From Tubiluchus corallicola (taxonomy: Eukaryota; Priapulida; Priapulimorpha; Priapulimorphida; Tubiluchidae), in NCBI GenBank assembly GCA_030141605.1, contig JAQGDQ010000814.1, forward strand, positions 34,027-92,823: 58,797 bases of DNA, in the 5' to 3' direction. Every line of letters starts with the position of its first letter. Within the stretch, counting starts at the first letter, position 1. The position numbers and the translations under genes were made by a program. Below are positions 46,349 to 58,797 of the stretch, piece by piece. Under the pieces are notes generated by a model, which made no database searches, was not told the origin of the DNA, and worked only from the letters and a program-made list of their open reading frames with translations.

Positions 46349-49300
46349 TAATATTTTTGCGTTACTGATTTTACTAAAATTACAAAGGTGTAGTGTTTAT
46401 CTTTTTAATTTCTGAGTCTAATAATGCCAAGTCTTCCATAGAATTAGTCATAAAAATCCATATCTACCTAGATTATATATGACAAAATTAAATTTATAAA
46501 TAGTTTTTTTTTGCAACTTTCTTTGTTATATCAGGCGGCACAGAAAAAATGTGCCGAAATTTAGACTACAATTACATTAAACGCAAATGCTCTATAAAGT
46601 CGAAATTTCTTATCCTTATACTACAGTGCATTAACTTTTTTCTTGTAAAAGTTTCAAGCTTGTATTTAACTGTTCTTAGTTATAACCGAAAAGCTTTTGT
46701 ATATTAAAAATTTGAATGTAGGAACAATGTCACGTAACCATCAATTGAAAAATAGCCACATCAGCGTGTATAAAACACTCAATACACTAATATTTAAAGA
46801 ATTGAGAAACTGTTAACTGTTGAAAGAAACACTTGTACGTTAGTTTGTAACAACATTATGCTAATTTTTAAGCGATTTCATTATTTTCTCCTTATAATAT
46901 TATAGTGATCAAAACTTCGGCACGTTTTTTGCGCCACCTAATATTTTTCTAAGTTTAAGTGACAGCAGTAAAATAAACCCAACGTGCTAAACGACGTGTC
47001 GTTTCAAACAGTAACTGATTAACTAATTACTTATCTACATACAGATGTAGTTTGTGTCAGTTGATTTAAATGACCTTGCTTTACTTAGTATGCCAGCAGG
47101 TTAATTAAAACTGTTCTCATGCAGTGCTTAGAGAAGTCTTTTTGGTGCCGTTTCTAGTAACTTGAAGCGTAGCTTCACCATTAAAAGCCAAAATGATATT
47201 TCACCAAGAAATATTGGAAATATTCCAGGACTTGTAACGTGTGCAGTAAGCAGGTAACTGAATCAGAATAGTATATGTGACTAAGAAGAAGAGCTAATGT
47301 CTTCATGAAACGAATGCAAAATTTTAAAAACTGAGAATGTAATTATGCAAAATTGCAATACCAAATTTAGGCATAGTATTTTACTATTTCTCACAAGGAA
47401 GAGGAAGCTTCTATTGCAGCAATTTTATCTTCTATATATTAATTTGAGCTAGTTTGGGTTGAAATTTGACTTTGATAAAGACTTTGTAAAGTGCCGTACA
47501 TATGCTTTGTAATCTAACATCTAGCAGCTTGTAAAATACTCGTTCAACTGTTATTTTTAGGCAACAGACATCATTATTTTGAAGGTCATGGGTAACGAAA
47601 TTCGACAAATGAGTTATAGTCCATAATAGAGCAAACTCATCAATAATGAAGAGCGCTGAATTAAATGATGCCTTAGTTTCTGCGTAACATGCTACTTGTG
47701 CAACTTAATTTGCCCAGTAAATGCTGCAAAATCTGTAAATAACTGAAGTCAGTGAGAGCGCGCAGGCACCTGTAATTAAAAATTTATGCAATTATAAGTT
47801 GCAATCTGAGCTCAAACATTTAGTTGCGCAACTATTGTGTAATGTACTGTTTTCAGTGACATCGGGCAGACATGCAACTTTTAATTGCATAACTTTTAAC
47901 CAAACACAATAGTTAAGCAAAAAAAGGACAGTGTCTTATTAAAAGGCACCATTAAACGTACAAAAGAAATAACAGTTAAAACAAAATAACGAATATAAAC
48001 ATTCTTGAAAGTGAATTGCACGTGCGACAACATCTCAATGTAATCAACAAATTTCTGCTGCCCAGTTCTGATTTTCATACTACTGCGGCCATTCACAATG
48101 ATAGATGCCTATTATACTTCTGGTCAGTCATCCCATACTCCAGATATGCGAGCCACAAATTTGTATAAAATTCGATATTGTTGTATAACCTTCTACCTTT
48201 TCATACCAACTGAGAAGACCAAATAACATAACATTATAACACATAATACTATATTCACAGTACATTATAACGGCTTCTCAAGTGAGCTGTAAAACATGCT
48301 CAAGTAACCTTACACTGAGCAGTAAGACAAGCCCAAAGACAAGAGTAGTTTCTCTCGTGTAATGGTTTTTCTCCACTTAATGTCAAGGTAGAGTCCACTA
48401 ATACGGAACACTTCACAAAAGCTATATGAACTCGTCCGATGATAACCAAACAAGTTACTCGAATAGACCCGCAAATCGTTTCAGAGCTTATAAAACTGCC
48501 CTTTCGCTAAAATTTATTGGGTAAGCCCAACATTTCGGGTGTCTATTTGTTTTTTAGGCATTAATACACGCATACATGCGACCTCTTCAATCTCAATAGT
48601 GAAGTTACACAACTGTTAATTGAGCAACTGAAAATTGCATGTCTCCGCGGGCCTAACTGTTTTCGTAACTTTTGATGTGTTGAAAACATTATAATAAGAA
48701 CTCGTCTCTGATAATCAATAACAGCAATATTTTTGTTAATAAATACAGTTTGCATTTTTCTTGCAGAATTTTGGCATGGCTTATTAGTAATTTTTACTAA
48801 TAACTAATAAATTACATAGGTGACTTACAGAATTTTAAGCAAAAACATAAGTTAGCCTTCCCTTTAGCACTTATATATGCGTAAATGTACATAAACATGT
48901 ACACGGCTTTCAGCTCCGGGGCAAATTATATTGACTTAGTAATTATAAAAGTCTGAAATCGCAAAATTCAGAATAACATTGCTCTTTTTTTTCTATTTAA
49001 TTATACATTATAGAAGAATTGAGATTATTATTTGATAACCACTTGAGCAGAAACACTTTTCATTATCAATTACGAAGAAAAAGGTTCCGAATAACAAACG
49101 TCTCTACAGGTGGCGAATTTGCAGCCGTTCTTTCGAGTTGTTTCTAAATACGGTTCCTTGAAGTTACTTCCTGTACTTGCTTTAAATTTGGTTGCCTAGT
49201 CCTTATAGCTTTGGGTTTTAAATAACTAATTCCTTGGTAGTAAAACTTTTGGCTTCAAATAACCTTCGACCTTGAACCACCAATCAAGAATATCACCAAC

Positions 49301-49572
49301 CACATTGAAATCTGCCCCTTCCCATTACCTGGTAGCCCTAATACAAATAATTACCTAAGATTGGTTGCCGAACTTTTGACCTTTGAATTATACCCAAAGT
49401 CATCGATTACTCTATATGTACAACAAGTTACCGATTTCGGGTGCCTACTTGCAGGTTTTTAGTCATGATCCTTTTGTACATTTACATCTTTTACTCATCC
49501 TTTGCCTCCCTTACTGCTTTCACCTGGACTGAAACCTATGAATTTGATTTTTGTTTGTTGTTTATTTCCTTT

Positions 49573-49632
49573 AGAAACGTCTGCGCGCGCGAGTGCGTGC
49601 GTGCGTGCGTGAGTGCGTGTGTGTGTGTGTTT
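49573..49632. repeat. Compound GC/GTGC/GT microsatellite
   Basis: (GC)n then (GTGC)n then (GT)n, creating a false Cys/Val/Arg-rich frame. Confidence 0.9.
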
Positions 49633-51396
49633 TGGTTAAAATAGTTCAAAATATCAGTATCCTAATTTCGCATTTTTACAATACGTTAAAACTAGCCATT
49701 TCTGTGGATAGATTAAGCAATGCAGTAATACAGGTTATCGAGAGAACACGGGTCTGTTTCTGCCGCTGTAAGCGTATTGTCATTTTTCGTTTGAATTGAC
49801 CTTGCCCCTTTGACAACATCAGTAGCACATCTATTTACAAAACGATCACTTATATTCGCCCTTTCATAAAGAACGAACTTATCGCACAAAATAAAAATTT
49901 TATAGTATTTAAGGCGTTGAACATTTCAAAAATCGCGCATTACACAATACTGACCACATAATTCAGATTGAACTCCGTAACAAAACTCATGGTTGTGGTC
50001 CCAATTAAAACACTGTATAGTGTATATACGTATTAATCGTAAATATTTGCTTTAACTCATATTCAAAAGTCATTAACACTCAAAGGTAATTTGCCCGTAT
50101 GGTAGACTGTAAGAAAAATCACAGTTGTTGTGCTTTGTTTATTGCTCAAATTTAATTTTTAGGTGAATATTTTTATTGTATTAGACGTCAAGAGTTTTTA
50201 AGTCGTCGTTCCTTTGTAAAGCTTGGGTATCTGTAATTTTGTTGATTTCTTCTTTTTTTTCCCTGTTTGGTCCAGGACTTCCAAACATTTTATATTTAAT
50301 TTTGCGTGTTGTTTGTGTTGTTAAAAACGCAAATAAAATTCAATTCAACTTAATATCGTTGTAATCTACCCACACATGATCAACGATGTGTGCACATGCT
50401 ACGTACTGTTCACAATAACCGACGGAGGACCCACGTCACAGAAAAAAATTGTGCGCGTTTTACCGAGACTAGCCTTCTAGCGTTTAACGTCCCTTAAACC
50501 TTTGTTTGCGAGACAGTTCACGACAGCGCAAAGTGCTTAAAAAGCCATTAAATTTCCGTGCATACTCAAACTGCAAAAATAATTGTAACTTTGTTCGTTT
50601 ATACGTTGCACCATGCTTGCTAGCTTGTTTCCCTGAAAACTACAACCTGAGACGATTTAAGAAGTCGCTTCTGTCACTAACGAATTAGTTTTATGAATTC
50701 TATTTTTCTGGACGTATATACATATTATAACATTTTTCATGGCCCTTTACTTTGTGTGTCATTCACCTTATTGCTATATAAAAAAGCTAAGATACACAGG
50801 CAGTGACCTAGTAATTAATAATGATTATTATTAAAATTTACGTTAGATTTGCGTATGGTAACTGGAAAACGTTTTAGTAGTACGTCTGTCTAGAAGACTG
50901 TTCAATGTATTTCTTATAAAACATCCATCACAACAGTTACTGTTTTCGGTTGTTTGTTGCGTTTTGGATTTTGCTATCTTAATAATCTTGCTACTGGTTG
51001 ACTTGTTGTTCTCAGCTTTAGATTTTCTCGTACTATACAGTGAGGATAAAGGGCCAGCCGTTCAATAATAAACAATTAACTGCGACTATTCAGCCACCAT
51101 AAACCCTTTGTTCTAAAGCTAGTGTCAGCAGCTCCCCGACTGGCCCATTGCGGAAACAGCCTGCGGCCACTCAGCCTGTTCCAAACACCGCGCGTCCTCA
51201 TGACATTACTAGATCACATATTATGTGCCTAAATTGTAGGTAAGATGTAACTAACGTGTGATTTATAGTAATTCAGATTCCCAGAGCCTGGCTGTATAAC
51301 GCATCTCATAGCTTAAGGTGAAACAAGCCTACAATTTTTGAATTTTAAAGCTAAACTTGTCCAAAAAGAAGGAAATGTAAAACAGTCACGACCGAT

Positions 51397-51413
51397 CCTG
51401 GATTTGAACCAGG
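51397..51413 (-). other. tRNA-like T-arm (box B), probable SINE or tRNA pseudogene piece
   Basis: The minus strand reads CCTGGTTCAAATCCAGG, a perfect 5-bp stem with a 7-nt TTCAAAT loop matching the RNA polymerase III box B consensus. No matching acceptor stem or convincing box A is seen upstream in that strand, so this is not called a functional tRNA. Confidence 0.4.
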
Positions 51414-52560
51414 AATCTTTGTATTATAAGGTTCGTGAGTTACAGTTATAATCCTGTAATCATTAATCAATTCTTTCTGATTTTGAAATTAACATTGTAC
51501 GTAGTTCTTAAAACTGATGTACGCTTCTAGCCGACTGATCAGTTCTAGCAAATGAAACGAAACTGCCACAATTTAAAGTTAAGGTATTAAAAGTTGAAAC
51601 TAGGGTTAAACTTATTACATGTCAGGTCTGGAATTTAAATGCCCAAATATAGTCAAACTGATTAACTGAAAAATATAAACTCATCATAATTATTTATTTT
51701 GAAATTGTGTAGAAAATTCTAACAATTTGAATACTATTCGATACACGCGATGGCTTAGTAGAACGTCAAATAGAATTATTTCAATTAATACTAAGCCATA
51801 AAATGTTTTTCCTTTTTAGGTGTACATACAGAATTTATTCATAAGCCGAAATTCCCTTTGATACCTGGTTAAACGATCGAGTATTCAAGTCACTCGCTCA
51901 TTCACTGCTACAGGTATGATAATAAGATTAGAGTGATAACAGGCTAGACCTGATTAACATTTCAAATAGAGGGTATTCCCATACAGATCCACTTACTTCG
52001 AGAGGTTCGCGTGCCAAGCAATCAAGCATTGTTATCACAAAGACAAGTTTTGTCAGAATATTGCATTATTCATGAAGTTAACCGTTTGATCTTATTGAAA
52101 GTTTCTAGATTTGAGCATCTTCCCTTGGTCGTGTGTTCTTGAATTGGTGACTGATAAGTGACTGGATATGTGCCATTGATAAATTGTTAATAGTTGCGTG
52201 GTTAAGAAAAAGCGTTAAACTGATTGACGAACATTTAAAAATTGGCTAGTATTATTAAACCTAATAAGGTGAATGCTTACATGAAGGCCTTAAATTTGAT
52301 TACATATGTACAGGATAGTATTACTGTACAACTTAGATTTACTGTACGTTTTCATTTAGATATTTGTTAAGAGCTGAGGCCGGGTACGTAGCATGCAAGG
52401 CGTTTTTAATAAGCTGGACAAAAATTCGTGAACATGTTTTTGCAGACTGCCAGTAAATTCCGAACATTTCCTGGCATTGTCGGCTACAGGACTCGTGTAT
52501 GAGCCCAACTTCCTGCTTTTGATTTTAGCTAATTAAATACGCAAGACGGGTCAACATAAG

Positions 52561-54325
<1,765 letters not shown>

Positions 54326-54345
54326 CATTCGGCTAAACTTCTCTG

Positions 54346-54351
54346 AATAAA
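54346..54351 (+). terminator. Candidate polyadenylation signal of POU gene (proximal)
   Basis: AATAAA 21 bp after the stop codon. A second AATAAA lies at 54546-54551. Which is used cannot be told; the distal one gives a more usual 3' UTR length. Confidence 0.35.
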
Positions 54352-57300
54352 AAAATAACAGTCTTGTATATCTGTGTTATCGTTATTCATGTTGTTTGGA
54401 ATAATGTCCAATGGGTGTGAGATCTTTTATACTGTGGAAGTTTTTAATGCATAAACTTGCAGCAGTTAATTGTTTGTTTGACGCGTTACTATTACGTACC
54501 ACTATGTACAAAACACAGTCATTGTAAACATAAATTTCGCTTATAAATAAAGTATCACATTAGTTTGCGGCGGATCGAAGTGTATACATTCTGCGAGTAT
54601 ACTGAAGTTTATACCAGCAAGCGTGAGAGGTTCTTACCACTGTGTTGATAATGCAATTAAGACTGATTATTATCTCACACCCCACTCCATTGCTTCATAT
54701 CAGTATTTTACTATTATTAACCGGTTTTGAGTTGAGTATTTTAAACTAGTAAGGTAAGGTTATATAATATACATGCATGTTGTAAATATTGTGGAAAAGT
54801 TAATATAAACTTTGTGACACTAGTTTTACCTGTTGGTAGGACTGATAAATAACGTTGTAAATATCGCGTGTTAGTTTTTCGCAATAATCAAAGTTAAGAA
54901 AATGCTCATCCATCTATGTAGGTTTCACCCGTCTTTCGGTTACCGTATTAAGATTATCTGTTAAGCAGGTAATGTCATCCTACACCAAAACTGTTTATTT
55001 TATGACGCGTTTGTAAATAGTATACGAGTAAAAACTTGTAAACTTATAACACAAATCAAAAGTGATACACGATAGTATTATTATGACAGATTGTTTTGTA
55101 AAAGCAATCGTTTGATTTTCTTATACTTATTATTATTTTTGCTATTTTTTCATGAGTTGTGTATAACGTTATGACGTTTTTAGTTTTTAAGTTACAGAAA
55201 TGCAGTTTTCTTGTTTGAGAGATACGTGACAATAAATTTATTCATTGGGATGTATACATTTTAGTAGTCTTTTGCAGATGGACTGCATGATGAAGCTCTT
55301 CAATTACAATTTTTAATCAAATAATTACCACTTTGATAGAAATTTCTGTACTGGCCTCCAGTGACTTTCGCTGCATGCGTGGAACTATGTTAGTTCTTAA
55401 CAATACTTGTCTACACGTCTATATAAAACTAAAAAAAGAAACTGGATCTGCCTGGTATGTGGTTGCAAGCTGCGTGTATTAGTGACTACTATTATTGCAA
55501 TATTAAGCGAATACCTCAATATTATTTTGAAGTTTATGGCTTTTTGTCATAACATTATGCTAAACAGTTTTATTTATATTGAAAATATGACTGAGAAATG
55601 TCGACTAATTATCGTGCAATTTTACAGCGCAGAAATTTTGGTAGTTTTCAAAATTATCTTTCTGTAAACCATTGGTTGCACTAAATTTATCTTGTATTAT
55701 TTCAGTATTATTGCACCGGTTTTTTTCCAAAAGACTTACAGGTATACACCTGCAGCAACTCATATCAATTCAATAACAATTTTAGTAAACACCGACGCTG
55801 TTAACAAAGCTAATAATAGTAGGCTGAGCATGGCGTGGCGAGTTTTCTGTATCAGGCAGCTTGATTAATAGAAAGGAGTTGCTTCATTTTCTTTCTTAAT
55901 TCTACGCCACTTCTTGATGAGAGTTCATCTTTTGTAGATACATGTATAAAGAAGCCTCATACAGTTTCCAATTTAGTTTTATTGTATTTCTTTTAATATT
56001 GTCCAGAAAAATAATAAGCTAACATTTCGATTCATTCATATATTCTTATATAAAAACCGACATATATTAAAAATAATTGCCACACTGAGAATTATTTTTA
56101 TTCTTTGTAAAACACATTTGATTTTAATTGATCTTACTTTAAAAATTAGTTATACGTCATTGCGAAAATTGTATCAAATGTTTCACTTCAAGTTGTTTCT
56201 TAAAATTACTGTTTAAATTACATTTGCGATAAATATTTTTGATGTGGGGCAAATGGTTAAAAATCGTCTATTTTGTGTAGGTAATATACAGCAACTCTTC
56301 GGCTTAACCTATTGTTCAGAGCAAAGGTGGTGTTAAACTTTACAAGACATTTAGCCCAGGGTGATTTAGAACGGCAGGTAACTCGGTTCCAGCACAAAAT
56401 CGTTCGCGTCTTAAATTTCAGTTCTGTAGAAGTATTATTAATAAAATACCATCTGTTCACAAAGTACGGTGCAGCTCACAATAAAAAGCTCATGTCGGTC
56501 ACAGGTCTTGTTGCAAAGGCGAAGTAATGAGTGAAAACTGAGTCAGAACTATTGAAAGGCTATTTTGGCTGCGTGGACAGGAATCTATGTGTATTCGAAA
56601 GCTATGTCTGCGTATAAAACTGTTTGTGGGTAATCATTGACGTATTTATGCATGCTTTGCGTGTAGCCTCTAGCGAAAGAAGAAATTACATTACAAATTT
56701 AGCTACTTAACGGCAAAAACTCATGCCTAACTAGATTGCTAATAAGTTTTTGTTGTTGTGTGATTGTTTACCATGTTTAACTCTGTGTTCTTTATTCTTT
56801 TAGTGTTGCCCTGTCGTCGTGGTAATAAACTTGCCGTGCACTACTAAAATATCACCAACACGCATTTTCATTAATAAAACATGGGAAGCATAGTAAACAA
56901 TAAGAATTTATTTCATGCACACAAATTGAAAAGTTCTATATTGTATAACACAGTGTGATAATACATTTAAGTTCTCACAGAGGCGAGTCTTAATATACAG
57001 TAATCTTACTAAGCCCTTCATAATTCGCCTGAAAAGTAATAATGCTCACAGTTTATTTACAAACAATGTATATAGACCAAATCAAATTTCATATAGCGTA
57101 GGAACTGTTGAAATTTATATGTTTATTGCGTTTTTAATTTTTTTAAATATTCGTTACATAGTAAATTTTTTGTAACGTCCTAACATGTGTGCCAATGTTG
57201 AATATTTGATGACATCTAGTTAACTAAAATAAAACTTAATTTCAAAAGATGAAATGTTGATTACAAGACTCGCTTTCTGGAAATGCAAAGAGTCGTTCTG

Positions 57301-58797
57301 AAGCATTTTTTCTTAGAATAAAGTCTATGAAATGGCAAATCTTAAGAGAGCACACAGTTATACAATGAATATCTTTTTTAAAATTTTAAGTTTGTGACTT
57401 GTTCCATTAATTTTTCGACTTTGCAAGGCTTACATAACTACCCTTACAGCATTATCACAATTACACCTCTGCAGAATTGGTATGCGTTCATTTCTGATAA
57501 TTTTTATTATTAGTGATGCCTAATTGACTTAATCAACATAATTTAAATTGTATGGAGAAAGCTGAGAGAATGGCTTGTGTACTTTACCGCATTTTACACT
57601 CTGCATACTCTACTCTACAGTATTTTGTATTTTTATTGATTACAGCTTTTAATAAGTCATGACAAATATTCGTTGTCATACTTTTATTAATTATAACAAA
57701 AACAGATTTTAGTGAGCGTTTGAAAAATCCTAGAACCAGTTTATTAAGGAGAAGGCTCGAATACATGTGTTTATAAAACTTGTTAAAATTAATATAACAT
57801 TTTTTTATTTTTTGCAACCTATGACAATTTTATACGTAATATTGAAATTTCGTTTTCTTGATTAACTATTTACCGGAATAAAAAATTAGAATCCTGACGC
57901 GGAGGGTGATAAATTTTAAAGTTCTTTTATGGCTCTGACTATACTCTAATAGCTATTTTGCGCCCGCAAGATTAGGCGCTGTCTACACAGATCACTGGGA
58001 ATAAAAGAAACAATAAAGTGGTTATTGTAATATTAAATCATAGTGTATTATTGACTGCGCTATTGTCGCTAACGCCGGGTTGTGTGCATGGTGGGAAACC
58101 CGGCGGCCGGTTGTTATTCTTAATGAAGCCAGAATCTGATATATTCCAGATTTTCTGGCGAGACGAGATTATCCGCGAGGTACACATCAGAGTTGAGGTG
58201 CAAGCGCGCGTCGCGGATCTGTGCTCACCCGCGTTGCAAAACCTATAGTTCCACCTGTTGCCCACGGAGATCAAAGAAAACACGTCTGTTGTCGGTTCTG
58301 CGGTGTTTAATAATGGGATTTGTTGAGCTTAGCTTCCTTCGATTTTGAAACTTCTCTTTCTTTTTGTTTTCTTTCTTTTGGTTGAATAGTTTTAAGCTCG
58401 TGTAGGGAAATTAAATGAAACAGACCTATACTGGACAGAGCAATCTTACTATTGCAAAATTATTGCTACACAATGGGCAACTCTGTGACACAATGAAAAA
58501 ATATACGTGTTATTTTATTTATAGGTAGACTCTAAAATACTACAGTTTTTGCGTTCACAGTGTTCATAAAATATCGATCCACAAAGACAATCTTCGATTT
58601 ATTTAGTATTCTCCTAACAATGTCTTCTTTTATTTTATTTTTGAAGTAGTCTATTTTTGAAGTATTTGGAAATAGTAACGTAAAAAATTTTACAAGCTTC
58701 TTTACGATCCTTTCATTAATTTAGCTAGTTTCTTTTATATGTTTCAAGTAAACTGAACAAATTACCCACACCTCATTTGAGGTGCATATGTACAGCA
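54352..58797. other. Downstream of POU gene, no gene recognised
   Basis: AT-rich sequence probably including the POU 3' UTR. Short frames (for example 55407-55667 and 56257-56527) have no known domain. Confidence 0.5.
58060..58270. other. GC-rich patch with hairpin
   Basis: About 200 bp rich in CpG (GCGCGCGTCGCGG and similar) in otherwise AT-rich DNA. It includes an inverted repeat with arms CGCCGGGTT (58073-58081) and AACCCGGCG (58097-58105). Frames exist on both strands but no family was recognised. It could be an exon, an RNA, or part of an unknown mobile element. Confidence 0.4.

Larger units (their letters stand above)
46349..52560. other. Intergenic, no gene recognised
   Basis: Six kilobases of AT-rich sequence. 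It holds a GT/GTGC microsatellite (49573-49632), a LINE-tail-like AAATAAAATTCAATTCAACTT at about 50332, a tRNA-like T-arm at 51397-51413 and a GC-richer patch at about 51120-51200. Long-range regulatory DNA of the POU gene could lie here but cannot be recognised by eye. Confidence 0.5.

Noticed and set aside
51360-51440. Functional tRNA gene on the minus strand
   Set aside because: The T-arm is perfect, but no acceptor stem, anticodon arm or box A pairs correctly.

Overview
The window looks like a stretch of AT-rich invertebrate animal genome. It has a spliced gene with GT/AG introns, a single-exon homeobox gene, and a 36 kb intergenic space full of decaying transposable elements. There are no bacterial operons, Shine-Dalgarno sites or CRISPR arrays. 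The phylum cannot be fixed from the sequence. The POU homeodomain reads KQPKPSA where, from memory, vertebrate class III proteins read KCPKPSA and fly vvl reads KQPKPSA; this hints weakly at a protostome.

Left part (1-17 kb): an eight-exon gene on the + strand encodes a 349-residue Nup43, a WD40 subunit of the nuclear pore Y complex (Nup107-160). Its exons sit between 1062 and 16898, and all seven junctions join in frame. Intron 1 is 7.6 kb because a BEL/Pao LTR retrotransposon (1340-8533) has inserted in antisense. The two 390-bp LTRs differ at 2 positions and the 5-bp target duplication (TCAAC) is perfect, so the insertion is young. Its gag-pol frame is nevertheless broken, at an 8-bp tandem duplication in the reverse transcriptase region (4659-4674). 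Intron 6 holds scrambled Ty3/gypsy fragments.

Middle part (17-52 kb): I see no host gene here that I can support. It holds a 203-bp pogo-like MITE, long hairpins and microsatellites, an old BEL pol relic, and three diverged tandem copies of a satellite-like unit. It also holds a dispersed 25-bp palindrome family, an 882-bp hAT element with a perfect 8-bp target duplication, and an old gypsy relic running gag to integrase. Further right are two opposed non-LTR (LINE) reverse transcriptase relics, a probable hAT MITE, and two oppositely oriented PIF/Harbinger deletion derivatives.

Right part (52-58.8 kb): an intronless POU class III transcription factor gene (53120-54325) has CCAAT boxes upstream and nearby AATAAA signals. 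It is followed by about 4.4 kb in which nothing was recognised apart from one GC-rich patch.

Nup43 and the POU gene look like independent neighbours. The main interest is the transposon biology: the young but broken antisense BEL insertion with a SAP domain on its gag, the palindrome family, and the mirrored Harbinger pair. I found no convincing wholly new system.
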